Part shown: positions 6,872-14,576 of the stretch, piece by piece
How the letters are laid out: each line of letters begins with the position of its first letter
Numbering within the stretch: the stretch's first letter is position 1
DNA from: a virus
Virus record (IMG/VR): IMGVR_UViG_3300030090_004500
Location: 1-20,257 of that record
Strand: one strand, 5' to 3'
Length of the DNA: 20,257 bases
Made by a program: the position numbers and the translations under genes
Notes under the pieces: generated by a model
The model's database searches: none
Told to the model about the DNA's origin: nothing
What the model saw: the letters and a program-made list of their open reading frames with translations, nothing else

Positions 6872-7482
6872 TCAACTTCAGTAATACTATAAGAGTCATA
6901 TGTAAATGTCGCCGTTGCTAACATTGGCTCTGTATCTACTGCAACTGAAGTAAATTGAATTCCTGAAATCGCAATAGGCCATGCTCTCTTAAATCTGACA
7001 TAATATTTGGGGTTATATGTACTATTTGTGATTGTTAGAGTTATATCTGAGAAGAAATCCATAGTTTGTTTTGCGGCTATAACTTTTGTCATATCTTCTA
7101 AGTTACCAATCTCTTCCATCCATCTGTAAACTTCTAACCAGTTTCTCATTTGTTCATCCACAAGGAATGATACTTGTAAATCTTCATATGCATATTGACC
7201 ACCAACCCATTTAGGCTTGATTCCAAGAGTAGTTGGTTGCTCTGCTGGGGTTACAGTCAAAGAAGGTAGATTGGCAGATTGACAGAAATATGTGACAGTT
7301 GGTAATCTTGTTATTTGTAACTGAAAGAAGTTTCCACCAAGATAGTTGTTTGTATCTGGTTGTATTGGACTTCTTCTTCTTGTAATGTCAGGCATTCCAG
7401 GCCCAGTATATCCTGGATAATCTCCAGTATACCCTCCACTGAAACCAGCCAGTGCTTCGTTGTATGGATTATCTAATGCCAT
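6868..7482 (-). CDS. Tail-tube-type structural protein (second tube-fold protein; possibly gp3-like)
   Basis: This 204-residue protein has the layout of the T4 gp19/gp54 tube fold: NFFQLQITRLPTVTYFCQSANLPSL (51-75), then GGQYAYEDLQVSFLVDEQMRNW (strand, acidic helix), a variable helix, and a final WPIAISGIQFTSVAVDTEPM block. The same order of blocks is visible in gp19 at 13895-14554, though the sequences are only distantly alike. The first 45 residues are glycine-, tyrosine- and proline-rich and probably flexible. It may be a tube initiator or the tube terminator gp3; marine T4-like phages often have a gene annotated gp3 at this place after gene 23, but I cannot decide from sequence alone. AAGGAG lies eight bases before the ATG. 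It stands between the gp23 terminator and the uvsY promoter, so it forms its own unit. Confidence 0.75.
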   Translation of the reverse strand: MALDNPYNEALAGFSGGYTGDYPGYTGPGMPDITRRRSPIQPDTNNYLGGNFFQLQITRLPTVTYFCQSANLPSLTVTPAEQPTTLGIKPKWVGGQYAYEDLQVSFLVDEQMRNWLEVYRWMEEIGNLEDMTKVIAAKQTMDFFSDITLTITNSTYNPKYYVRFKRAWPIAISGIQFTSVAVDTEPMLATATFTYDSYSITEVD

Positions 7483-7500
7483 AAAGATTTCTCCTTACAC

Positions 7501-7508
7501 TATGTATA
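7501..7508 (-). promoter_or_regulatory. Candidate variant late promoter (TATACATA) of the tube-like gene
   Basis: The minus strand reads TATACATA, one base away from the T4 late consensus TATAAATA. It begins at the end of the gp23 terminator T-run and lies 19 bases before the ATG. The predicted start of transcription (near 7495) would fall within the ribosome site, which weakens the case. Confidence 0.35.
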
Positions 7509-7541
7509 AAAGAAAAGGGGAGTCCCCGAAAGGACTCCCCT
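7508..7541 (-). terminator. Rho-independent terminator after gene 23
   Basis: A perfect 10-bp GC-rich stem (plus-strand arms AGGGGAGTCC at 7516-7525 and GGACTCCCCT at 7532-7541) encloses a 6-base loop. On the minus strand it is followed by TTTCTTTT. It lies 26 bases after the gp23 stop codon and should end the capsid messenger. Confidence 0.92.
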
Positions 7542-7567
7542 AGTCTAGTTCAGTTTAACTACTTTTA

Positions 7568-8947
7568 TCAAGCAGTGTTACCGTGTAGGTTACTGATGGT
7601 GAAGAGTCTGTAGTAGACATTCTTACCTGAACCTACTGAGACGGAAGTACCGTCATCGTGTGCGAATGGGTTTGCAACCATTCCGTAACGAGTCTTGAAG
7701 CCAATCTTAGGCTGGAAGGTGTTTTCACCAACTGCTCTTACCATTTGTAGTGGGACATATGGGCAGTAGAACAGTCCAGCATCGTATGGGTTGCTACCTC
7801 TGTAACCAACACATGCGAAGTTGAAGTCACTGCTTCCACCTGTATAAGTGTGTGATGATGCACTGTATGGGTCGATGTAAACTTTCATCTTACCGTTGAG
7901 TGTACCAACGAATGTGTTACCTGTGTCATCAACATCTAGTGAAGTGTTGAGGGCAGGTGAGAGTTGTAACCAACCACCCATTGCGAGGGCGGAAGCAACA
8001 TCTGAAGAGCAGATAACGAAGTTACCCTTACCTCTACGAGTTTGCTTTGCGATGATGTTTGCTTCTCGTTCAAGTTGGAACATAAGTCCTCTGAATCGTT
8101 CTGCACTCCAACGACCATCTGAGTCAGTGTTAAGGTTGTAAGTACCGGCAGCATTTAAGTCTGTGTGTTGGGCACCATTCTTAGCACTTGTGTAGATGCT
8201 TCGGATGAGTTCACGGTTGATTTCAGTGAGAATTTCAGTGCTAAGAATGTTAGCAAGTTCAGTCTCAGCATCAAGTCCGTGGACTGCTTTGAGGTCCTGA
8301 GCGAGTTCAGTGGTGTACTCTGCTTTGAGGGCACGAGTCTTTGCTTCCACAGCAACTCGTTCGATGGTGAATGCCATTTCCTTGAATGTTGTGCTATCAC
8401 CTAAACCTTCAGCAGTTGCTGTTAGCATTGCACGGAAACCGTCAAGAGCAAGGTTGGTATCAGTTGGGTCGATACCACCAGTTGAACTGAATGCGGCACC
8501 TGTTGCAGTGTTACCTGCACCAGAGAACTTAGCAAATGCTTCTTGGTAAAGTGCTTCTGCGCCTGCTTGGTTGTCATATCTTGCTCTCATTGCGAAGATA
8601 AGTCCAGTAGGTGCGCTCATGGGCTGAACACCAGCAAGGTCGTATGCCATTAAGTTAGGCATGGAACGACGAACAAGACTGATGAGTACTGGGTCGTAAC
8701 CAGCAATTGCATTATTGCTTGCGTTATCTGCGGCAGCACTTACATCAAAACCACCTGCACCCATATGGTTTGCTGGTGCTTCGTGTAGATGTTGCTCACG
8801 CAAAGCCTTTTCTTGGTTCTCAAGGAGAACTGCGGTTACTTTAGACTTGTAACTATCATCGATAGGTGCAATGTCTGGGTGATTCAGTACTGGTGACCAC
8901 TTTTCTGCCAGTACATCATACGATGTGTTTTGTTGATTGAAATCCAT
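7568..8947 (-). CDS. 23: Major capsid protein gp23
   Basis: This is the main shell protein of the head. It has the HK97-type T4 capsid pattern: GYDPVLISLVRRSMPNLMAYD and GVQPMSAPTGLIFAMRARY near residues 84-125, the central insertion, ANIIAKQTRRGKGNFVICS, and the C-terminal FKTRYGMVANPFA. Length is 459 residues (521 in T4). An N-terminal prosegment is expected to be cut by gp21. The T4 protease pattern (I/L)-x-E before a small residue fits LHE (54-56) followed by A57, giving a mature protein of 403 residues. AGGAG lies eight bases before the ATG. The gene has a candidate late promoter in front and a strong terminator behind, so it can be made as a one-gene message, in keeping with its high demand. 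Confidence 0.98.
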   Translation of the reverse strand: MDFNQQNTSYDVLAEKWSPVLNHPDIAPIDDSYKSKVTAVLLENQEKALREQHLHEAPANHMGAGGFDVSAAADNASNNAIAGYDPVLISLVRRSMPNLMAYDLAGVQPMSAPTGLIFAMRARYDNQAGAEALYQEAFAKFSGAGNTATGAAFSSTGGIDPTDTNLALDGFRAMLTATAEGLGDSTTFKEMAFTIERVAVEAKTRALKAEYTTELAQDLKAVHGLDAETELANILSTEILTEINRELIRSIYTSAKNGAQHTDLNAAGTYNLNTDSDGRWSAERFRGLMFQLEREANIIAKQTRRGKGNFVICSSDVASALAMGGWLQLSPALNTSLDVDDTGNTFVGTLNGKMKVYIDPYSASSHTYTGGSSDFNFACVGYRGSNPYDAGLFYCPYVPLQMVRAVGENTFQPKIGFKTRYGMVANPFAHDDGTSVSVGSGKNVYYRLFTISNLHGNTA

Positions 8948-8990
8948 TATAGATTCTCCTTTTGACTCGTAAGTTTTTGAGATTTCCTTC

Positions 8991-8998
8991 TATGTATA
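8991..8998 (-). promoter_or_regulatory. Candidate variant late promoter (TATACATA) of gene 23
   Basis: The minus strand reads TATACATA, one base from the T4 late consensus, 44 bases before the gp23 ATG in the 64-bp gap after gene 22. A start near 8985 would give a leader of about 38 bases. T4 gene 23 is also preceded by its own late promoter. Confidence 0.5.
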
Positions 8999-9011
8999 AT
9001 TTATGCGGCCT

Positions 9012-10199
9012 TCAAGATACTCTGTCGTGTTTAGAATGTCTTGAAAGAGTGGACATGTAACGATCCATGGGTCCACCCTCTGAAATAACTTGATTAGTTG
9101 TTTCTTCTTCTTCAGTTAAGACTACAGGAGTTCCTGTGAAATAACTTTCTCGTAGAACCTGAATCTTATCTCTGTATTGTTCCTCTGTCTCGAACTCAAT
9201 ACCTTCGGATAAAGATGCTAGTTTTTCTACTTCAACATCAGTCAAACCATCTGCTTCGTCTGCAAAGATTTCGCCGCAACGATGTGAGACAATTTCTTTA
9301 CGAAGGTCAATGTTTTCCTGTAGTGCTTTGTTTAAATCTTCTTCTAGTTCATTCTTTACATCTGTAACTTCTTCTAGAAGGTCGTATTTTTCATTTGGTA
9401 CATCGATGTAGCAGTTCTCAAAGAGTACTTTGAGTCCAGAGATGAAGTTTTCAGCAACCTCGGCACGAATACCATTGTCTACTGCTAACTTATTTTCTTC
9501 TACCCACTGCTCAACAACATAACCGAGATAGTCGTCTAACTTTTCTGCTAATTCATTTGAAGTCTCTTCGATTGCACTTTCAAGGATTGTCTGATATTGT
9601 TCAGTCAAGTCCTCTTCAATCTGATTAATTCTTTCGTTGATTGCAGCCTCGAAGATTGTAGATGCTTTGGATTGGAATGTTTCGGATAATTCTTCACCAT
9701 CAAAGAGTGCTTCTAGATGTTCCTTAACATTTACACCACCCTTTGGCTTTTGTACCTTAGCACCACCCTTACCAGCGATGGAAGCCATGTTCTTCTTAGA
9801 GTTGTCCGACATCTCATCGGTATCAATCTTCGCATGACCGCCTTCTGCATCCTGATAAAGTTTTGGATCTTCTTCTGATTTAGTATCTAGAGTTGGAGTT
9901 TCTGGCCCTGCTTCTAGAATTTCCGTGTTGTTGTCGTATTCAGACATAGTTGACTCCCTGTTTAACAGATTTTTTAACTTGTTTGTAATAGCCTTTGCTC
10001 CTCGTTCACCCGCTTGATTTACTTTGGATTGAACTTTTTCTTTTGCTTTATCTGGATTGATGGCATCTCCAATCCTTTTTGCTCTATCTTTTCCAACCAC
10101 CGTTTTAATTAGTTTAGCGATACTTTCGGCACTATCTTCGGAAACATCTTCCGATGATAAAATGCCATGTGTCGCCTCTAATAGTGATTTTTCTTCCAT
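9012..10199 (-). CDS. 22: Prohead scaffold protein gp22, with N-terminal extension
   Basis: This is the main protein of the inner core around which the capsid assembles, later cut up by gp21. The 395-residue protein (269 in T4) is acidic and helical, with a coiled-coil-like middle (about 180-320) and a C-terminus ending in GGPMDRYMSTLSRHSKHDRV, which is typical of the family. The first 84 residues are lysine-rich and form an extra block. An in-frame ATG at 9945-9947 (Met85) has AGGGAG six bases upstream, so a 311-residue form is also likely; the long ATG has only GGAAG. Several protease-type sites are visible: LLE/A at 6-9, ILE/A at 94-97, and later IFE/A and ILE/S. An exact late promoter stands 38 bases before the long start. 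Confidence 0.9.
   Translation of the reverse strand: MEEKSLLEATHGILSSEDVSEDSAESIAKLIKTVVGKDRAKRIGDAINPDKAKEKVQSKVNQAGERGAKAITNKLKNLLNRESTMSEYDNNTEILEAGPETPTLDTKSEEDPKLYQDAEGGHAKIDTDEMSDNSKKNMASIAGKGGAKVQKPKGGVNVKEHLEALFDGEELSETFQSKASTIFEAAINERINQIEEDLTEQYQTILESAIEETSNELAEKLDDYLGYVVEQWVEENKLAVDNGIRAEVAENFISGLKVLFENCYIDVPNEKYDLLEEVTDVKNELEEDLNKALQENIDLRKEIVSHRCGEIFADEADGLTDVEVEKLASLSEGIEFETEEQYRDKIQVLRESYFTGTPVVLTEEEETTNQVISEGGPMDRYMSTLSRHSKHDRVS
9954..9959 (-). promoter_or_regulatory. Internal ribosome binding site in gene 22
   Basis: The minus strand reads AGGGAG six bases before the in-frame ATG at 9945-9947. It is a better site than the one at the long start and would allow a separate 311-residue scaffold form. 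Confidence 0.5.
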
Positions 10200-10236
10200 G
10201 CGTTTCTTCCGTAGAGTAAAGAGTATTATCTTTGTT

Positions 10237-10244
10237 TATTTATA
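10237..10244 (-). promoter_or_regulatory. T4-type late promoter of gene 22
   Basis: The minus strand carries the exact late consensus TATAAATA in the 49-bp gap between genes 21 and 22. Transcription would start near 10231, 31 bases before the gp22 ATG. The matching sigma factor, gp55, is encoded in this window. Confidence 0.75.
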
Positions 10245-10248
10245 TTTT

Positions 10249-10896
10249 TCACAGTTTTGACAAGAAATCTTGAAATGCTAAAATCGCCTTTTCTTCAAGT
10301 TCTCTCTGTGAAGCCTTTTTAATCATTTGATGATATTCGTGAATTTCCTTCTCTCGAATAACACCGTTATCCCAAATCCATTCTTTACCTTCCATAATAC
10401 CATTTACGAAAGCATTAGGAGCAGAAGGGTCTGCAACGATGTCTACTGCGGAAAGCATGAAGTCTGGTTTTACATAGTTGACGCCATTCTTTTCCTCAAG
10501 TGAACCCATACCACGAGAAGACACACCAAGTTGTGCGCCTTCATTGACTAGATTCTTTGCAATGTTACCCATAGGAGTATCAAGTAGTTTAGCCTTACCG
10601 ACTACATCATTACCTTCTACCTTCAAATCCTTAATCATATGGGAAACACGGTCAAGGTTTACGGTTGGACCCTGTGGGTGATTTAGTTCACCCATTGCAC
10701 GGTTTTTTCCAACAAATTCCTTACCGTATCGTGTTACTTCGTTTTCAAGAATCTTCTTTGGATAGATTCTACCATTACGGTTCTTCTGCTCTGCTTGCAT
10801 GAAGATTCCTTGAATGTAATGGTTCTTTTTGCCAGTTGTGGAATCTTCCTCAACAAGGCATTGAATGTCTTCTGTCATTTCTGTAATTAACTTCAT
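10249..10896 (-). CDS. 21: Prohead core protease gp21
   Basis: This serine protease is built into the prohead core and cuts scaffold and capsid proteins during head maturation. The family motifs are in place: NGRIYP (41-46), GELNHP with His73 (69-74), GVSSRG with the serine at 126 or 127 (124-129), and SAVDIVADPSAP (149-160) with the acidic residues. Length is 215 residues against 212 in T4. The ATG overlaps the stop of the upstream charged protein as ATGA, so it is translationally coupled. The order core protein, protease, scaffold, capsid is that of T4. Confidence 0.97.
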   Translation of the reverse strand: MKLITEMTEDIQCLVEEDSTTGKKNHYIQGIFMQAEQKNRNGRIYPKKILENEVTRYGKEFVGKNRAMGELNHPQGPTVNLDRVSHMIKDLKVEGNDVVGKAKLLDTPMGNIAKNLVNEGAQLGVSSRGMGSLEEKNGVNYVKPDFMLSAVDIVADPSAPNAFVNGIMEGKEWIWDNGVIREKEIHEYHQMIKKASQRELEEKAILAFQDFLSKL

Positions 10897-11636
10897 TCGT
10901 TATGCCCCTTTGCTTTTTCTTCTTGTGCTTTTTTGTGACTCCACTTCATTTTTATCTGATGCTTTTGCTTATCAGTTAAAGCACGATACTTCTTAAGTGG
11001 CATACCGTAGATGTGTGATTCTCTACCGTCGCCTTTACTTTCCTCAACTTCCTCAACTTCTTCTGTTGTAAATCCATGCTTTTGCATGAACTTCTTTCCT
11101 GTTTCCTCACTATCAAATCTTAAGTTATATTTTTTATCTCCAACAGACTTTCCGCCTGCTAATGGTCCACGACGGCGAGTTCCAGATCCAATCGCTGCAC
11201 TTGCCTTTATATGATCATTGTGTTTAGCAGTTACATTATATCCTTCTTTGACTTCCTCTTCGTCGTCTTCGATTTCTTTCTTACGAACCTTTCTTCGGTT
11301 CTTTAGATACTCATCGGACTCATCAGAATCTCCATCATTGTCAACATCACTATCCTCTGCATCTACAGGATCTAGTCCTTCACCATCATCCTCTTTATCT
11401 GTCTTTTTGGCATATTTTTTGCCGTTATCATCATCGTCGTTCTTCTTCTTCTTTGCCTTCTTCTTTTCTACGAGAGATGCAACACCAACCGCATCTTCAT
11501 ATACTTCACCTGCGGTTGATTCTTTTACTTGATTCAGAAGTTCGGCTGTTTTAGAATACAACAAATCTTCTGTTTTATTTCTAGCATCAGATAGATTACC
11601 TGATAGAACATCTGTGATAATATCTTTAGTTGACAT
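10893..11636 (-). CDS. Highly charged head-core-type protein (position of T4 gene 68)
   Basis: I do not recognise this 247-residue protein by sequence alone. It has three parts: an N-terminal helical block (4-45) with DIITDVLSGNLSDAR; a low-complexity stretch of alternating lysine and aspartate/glutamate runs (about 57-131); and a C-terminal part with YNLRFDSEETGKKF (170-183), a glutamate-rich run and a basic tail. The first and last blocks resemble the 129-residue protein at 11887-12276. It lies just before the protease gene, where T4 has prohead core genes 67 and 68, and charged internal proteins are usual there, so a core or internal head role is likely. The start has GAGGAA upstream inside the end of the 78-residue gene, and the end overlaps gp21. 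Confidence 0.8.
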   Translation of the reverse strand: MSTKDIITDVLSGNLSDARNKTEDLLYSKTAELLNQVKESTAGEVYEDAVGVASLVEKKKAKKKKNDDDDNGKKYAKKTDKEDDGEGLDPVDAEDSDVDNDGDSDESDEYLKNRRKVRKKEIEDDEEEVKEGYNVTAKHNDHIKASAAIGSGTRRRGPLAGGKSVGDKKYNLRFDSEETGKKFMQKHGFTTEEVEEVEESKGDGRESHIYGMPLKKYRALTDKQKHQIKMKWSHKKAQEEKAKGHNE

Positions 11637-11639
11637 GTT

Positions 11640-11876
11640 TCATTCCTCTTCGTTTAATTGGCTATTACAGAAACTAAGAACCTTAACAAACTGCTCCTCG
11701 GATTCCTCCATCATGTTCCTCATCTTTTCCTGATTTTGCTTATTCATGTTATCATGAACGGATGCGAGGGAAACAGCATGTTCTGGCTCAATATGTATAC
11801 TTGAACCATCTTTAGTCTCAAAAACGATTGGTTCTTGATTATTTAATACTTCTTGTAATGATTTGATAATAGACAT
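11640..11876 (-). CDS. Small acidic protein, possible prohead core protein (position of T4 gene 67)
   Basis: This is a 78-residue, acidic, mostly helical protein. It begins MSIIKSLQEVLNNQEP, has a short strand-like part (IVFETKDGSSIHIEPEH, 17-33), and a glutamine/glutamate-rich helix to the end. T4 gp67, a prohead core protein, is 80 residues and lies between genes 20 and 21, so size and position agree, but I see no decisive motif. The ATG is preceded by AAGGAG at seven bases. Ten bases separate it from the upstream gene and three from the downstream one, so it is part of the head operon. Confidence 0.75.
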   Translation of the reverse strand: MSIIKSLQEVLNNQEPIVFETKDGSSIHIEPEHAVSLASVHDNMNKQNQEKMRNMMEESEEQFVKVLSFCNSQLNEEE

Positions 11877-11886
11877 TTAATGCTCC

Positions 11887-12276
11887 TTATACAGATGCTT
11901 TCATTTCTTTTGCTAACATTGTTAACATTTGAAGCATCTCTTTGTCTTTTATACCACTTATTGTTACTTGTTTACCTCTCACGGAGAAATTTCTTTTATT
12001 TACTCCCACTAGACCTGGGGTTTTTGCGGCAGAATTAGAAAATTTCTTTGCGTCGGAGGCATTTTTGAATGTGAAAGTGTTACCCTTTGACTCTTCAATA
12101 GCAGGTTCTTCAACATCTGGAGTTTTTAAAATGTCCTTTGATATTTCGACATTTTGATCAACTATATGTCTACCCACTCTATCTTGCATTTCGTTTTTAA
12201 AGGCATCATTAAATCCTTCTCTGTCTTTGTTGAGAATTGAAGCAATCATGTCTTGCATGTTTTGATTAGTTATCAT
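11887..12276 (-). CDS. Small head-operon protein with helical N-terminus
   Basis: This 129-residue protein is of unknown function. Residues 8-50 (with DMIASILNKDREGFNDAF) form a helical block like one at the start of the charged protein at 10893-11636. The C-terminal half has NTFTFKNASDAKKF (66-79) and then strand-like VRGKQVTISG and a helix, suggesting a small alpha/beta domain. The ATG overlaps the portal stop codon as ATGA, so it is coupled to gp20. Its place after the portal and before the core protease suggests a core or portal-associated role (inference). Confidence 0.8.
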   Translation of the reverse strand: MITNQNMQDMIASILNKDREGFNDAFKNEMQDRVGRHIVDQNVEISKDILKTPDVEEPAIEESKGNTFTFKNASDAKKFSNSAAKTPGLVGVNKRNFSVRGKQVTISGIKDKEMLQMLTMLAKEMKASV

Positions 12277-13811
12277 TCGTACATTTCTCCTTCTCCGCCC
12301 ATCATTTCATCTTCTGATGGACCTTCAGATTGGATTTGAGTATCCATTTGTTTAATTTCTTCGTCTGATTGTTTTAATATATTTCTACGAACCCAATCAG
12401 TTGAGTAATACTTACCTATGTATACCTCCATCTGGCTCAATATATCAAGTCTTTCTTTAAGAATTTCAGTTTCCTTTAATTCACTAAAGTATGAATCCTT
12501 ATTCCACGACCACCGAATGTATGGAACGATTTTTTCCCAATCTTCCTCACTCATTACACCCTTTAAAATCAATTGAACTCTTAGAAGTTGCATGAATAAA
12601 TCTGCAAAACGAACTCTAAGTTTTTCTATAAACTTGAAGAATTTAACTTCATCTCTTGTAATTTCGGCACTTCTTCCCATATTGAAACCAGAATCTGGTT
12701 CCATTCTTGAGATAGGAACATTCAACGAACGATAAACTTTTCTGAGAAGATATTCAACATCTTCCATCTCTCCAAGATTTTGACCACCATCTAAAGTGGT
12801 AATCTCTGTTCCTCTACCACCTTCTCTTCTTGGAAGCCAATAATCTTCTAGCATATGTAAATGGTTTCTATCGTCTTTAATTTCACCTGTTGATGAATCG
12901 TATGTTAGTTTATTACGATACCGATTCATAATATCACGAAGATATTGTTCTGCCTTTTGCTTTGGTAGATTACCAACATCAATGTAGAATATTCTTCGTT
13001 CGGGTGCGCGAGATATCCGATAGATAACAACTGCATCCTCAATCTGCCGAAGCATGTTCAATGGACGAACAGCCTTTTGAAGATAACCAATAACTCGTTT
13101 GCTTGTACCATCTACTACACCTGAGTGAACATATGCAACAGAATCGGGAGCAATTTTAAGTCCAGTTGATGAAGTTTGATACGGAGAATCTTTATCCATG
13201 TTAGTATAAACAAAGAATTCTTCTACACTTTTCACCATAGGAATAATGCCACTTGCTGTTCTTTTTTGTTCTTTATTTACTTTTCTTACCTTCTTTATTT
13301 TTGTTGGGTCAATAGACCTTATCTCAGTGACTCCCTTTTGGGGATTATCCTTATCGATTATAAGATGGTAGTACAATTTACTATCTACATACCATCTTCG
13401 GAAAATATCTGCACCCTTATTATGAAATTCTAACATTCTTAAAATGTTGTCATATTCGTTGTGAATTTTAACTTTGATATTATCAGATAGTTCTACAGTT
13501 TCTAAGTTTAATTTTACTGGTTTTCTATCATCATTCATCACAACAGATTCATTTACAATATCTTCAATCGCTTGATCTACTTCTGGATACATTGCAGTTT
13601 GTCTAAACTGACGAATTAGACCGTTTTCATTACGAACACCACCGGCGAAGTCTATGAGTGTTCCAAAGACTCCGCCGGTTTCTAGTGTATAACTACCGTC
13701 GTAATTTTCTGGTGATACAAAGGATGCTTCTTTAGTAGCCTGTTGAGGATTAATCTCTTTGCTACCATCCTTCTTTCTACCGATTGAAAAACCAAAAATA
13801 TCTAGGGGCAT
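12273..13811 (-). CDS. 20: Portal vertex protein gp20
   Basis: This protein forms the twelve-part ring at one head corner that starts prohead assembly and passes DNA. The 512 residues (524 in T4) contain typical family blocks: QFRQTAMYPEVDQAIEDIVNE (68-88), a wing region with RRWYVDSKLYYHLIID, then RISRAPERRIFYIDVGNLPK, MLEDYWLPRREGGRGTEI and TLDGGQNLGEMEDVEYL, followed by LYRSLNVP-like VYRSLNVPISR. The C-terminal tail is acidic and methionine-rich. The ATG has AAAGGAA upstream. The 83-bp gap before it holds an inverted repeat. Identification is secure. Confidence 0.97.
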   Translation of the reverse strand: MPLDIFGFSIGRKKDGSKEINPQQATKEASFVSPENYDGSYTLETGGVFGTLIDFAGGVRNENGLIRQFRQTAMYPEVDQAIEDIVNESVVMNDDRKPVKLNLETVELSDNIKVKIHNEYDNILRMLEFHNKGADIFRRWYVDSKLYYHLIIDKDNPQKGVTEIRSIDPTKIKKVRKVNKEQKRTASGIIPMVKSVEEFFVYTNMDKDSPYQTSSTGLKIAPDSVAYVHSGVVDGTSKRVIGYLQKAVRPLNMLRQIEDAVVIYRISRAPERRIFYIDVGNLPKQKAEQYLRDIMNRYRNKLTYDSSTGEIKDDRNHLHMLEDYWLPRREGGRGTEITTLDGGQNLGEMEDVEYLLRKVYRSLNVPISRMEPDSGFNMGRSAEITRDEVKFFKFIEKLRVRFADLFMQLLRVQLILKGVMSEEDWEKIVPYIRWSWNKDSYFSELKETEILKERLDILSQMEVYIGKYYSTDWVRRNILKQSDEEIKQMDTQIQSEGPSEDEMMGGEGEMYE

Positions 13812-13828
13812 AATATATTCCTTTAAAA

Positions 13829-13864
13829 AGTAAATTCTTTACTATTATGTATGGTGAATTTACT
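13829..13864 (-). repeat. Inverted repeat in front of the portal gene
   Basis: Two perfect 9-base arms (plus strand AGTAAATTC at 13829-13837 and GAATTTACT at 13856-13864) flank 18 bases. A second, shorter pairing AGTAAA/TTTACT (3-base loop) uses the same arm, so the two structures exclude each other. The loop contains CATACATA on the minus strand, a weak match to the late promoter. No T-run of terminator type follows. Confidence 0.6.
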
Positions 13865-13894
13865 AATCAAATTTCACTTCACCTAAATCTCCCT

Positions 13895-14554
13895 TTACTC
13901 ACCACGAACAGTGGATTCTCCACTACCACCAGTTTGGAATGAACTTGAACGATTATTTGTTCTTGTTGCTTGTCTGTTACCTGCCGCAACACCACTACCA
14001 TCACCAAGAGTGATGTAGTCATATGCAAGTGTAACAGAATACTCGGTGAGAGTATCAGCAGTATCGTAACTTAAATCGATTGCTCCGACTTCTACAGGCC
14101 AACAGTTGTGTAACTGAATGTGTCGTAGTTCGCTTCCGAACATGTCAATTTGAGTCACTGTCCATCGAGTGAATTCTGGACCAACACCAGAGAGAATATC
14201 TTTGTTTGCAACAACATTCTGTTTATGCCAGTTAAATTCCTCATGCCATGCTTCAAATATTCTTCTCATGTTGTATGTTGTTTCATCCAACACTGTGATG
14301 GTCCACTCTGCATATGCTCTGTCGCCAGGAACTTTTGCAATTCTTCCTCTAAATGGAAGTGGGATAATACCCAAAGTTTGTGCTGGCATCGAAGCAGCCT
14401 TTACCATAAAGTTATTTGGTAATGAACCTCTAGATCCTAAGTCTCCTGAAACAACAAATCTATTTGGACGAGTTCCTCCATCAAAGTTGTTCTTGAACTC
14501 GCTGATGGCCATTGAGTGTGGCCCTGAATTTGAATTACCGATTGGTGCTACCAT
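13895..14554 (-). CDS. 19: Tail tube protein gp19
   Basis: This is the subunit of the inner tail tube through which DNA passes. It matches T4 gp19 over most of its length: NRFVVSGDLG near the start, NFMVKAASMPAQTLGIIPLPF (48-68), GDRAYAEWTITVLDET (77-92), a helix with IFEAWHEEFNWHK, then LHNCWPVEVGAIDLSYDTAD and the final strand YSVTLAYDYITLG. T4 gp19 has 163 residues. This one has 219, with a longer N-terminus and a tail of about 35 residues rich in G, S, N and R (about 185-219) that is probably flexible or on the tube surface or lumen. AGGAG lies eight bases before the ATG. It follows gp18 by 22 bases, as in T4. Confidence 0.95.
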   Translation of the reverse strand: MVAPIGNSNSGPHSMAISEFKNNFDGGTRPNRFVVSGDLGSRGSLPNNFMVKAASMPAQTLGIIPLPFRGRIAKVPGDRAYAEWTITVLDETTYNMRRIFEAWHEEFNWHKQNVVANKDILSGVGPEFTRWTVTQIDMFGSELRHIQLHNCWPVEVGAIDLSYDTADTLTEYSVTLAYDYITLGDGSGVAAGNRQATRTNNRSSSFQTGGSGESTVRGE

Positions 14555-14576
14555 TTAGGTTTCTCCTTTTAAGTTA

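Noticed and set aside
11218-11532. Plus-strand serine-rich open frame
   Set aside because: It is the antisense shadow of the acidic and lysine-rich low-complexity part of the minus-strand protein; no ribosome site or promoter is visible.
12417-12424. TATACATA on the minus strand inside gene 20
   Set aside because: It lies in coding sequence with no gene start close behind, and fits chance occurrence.
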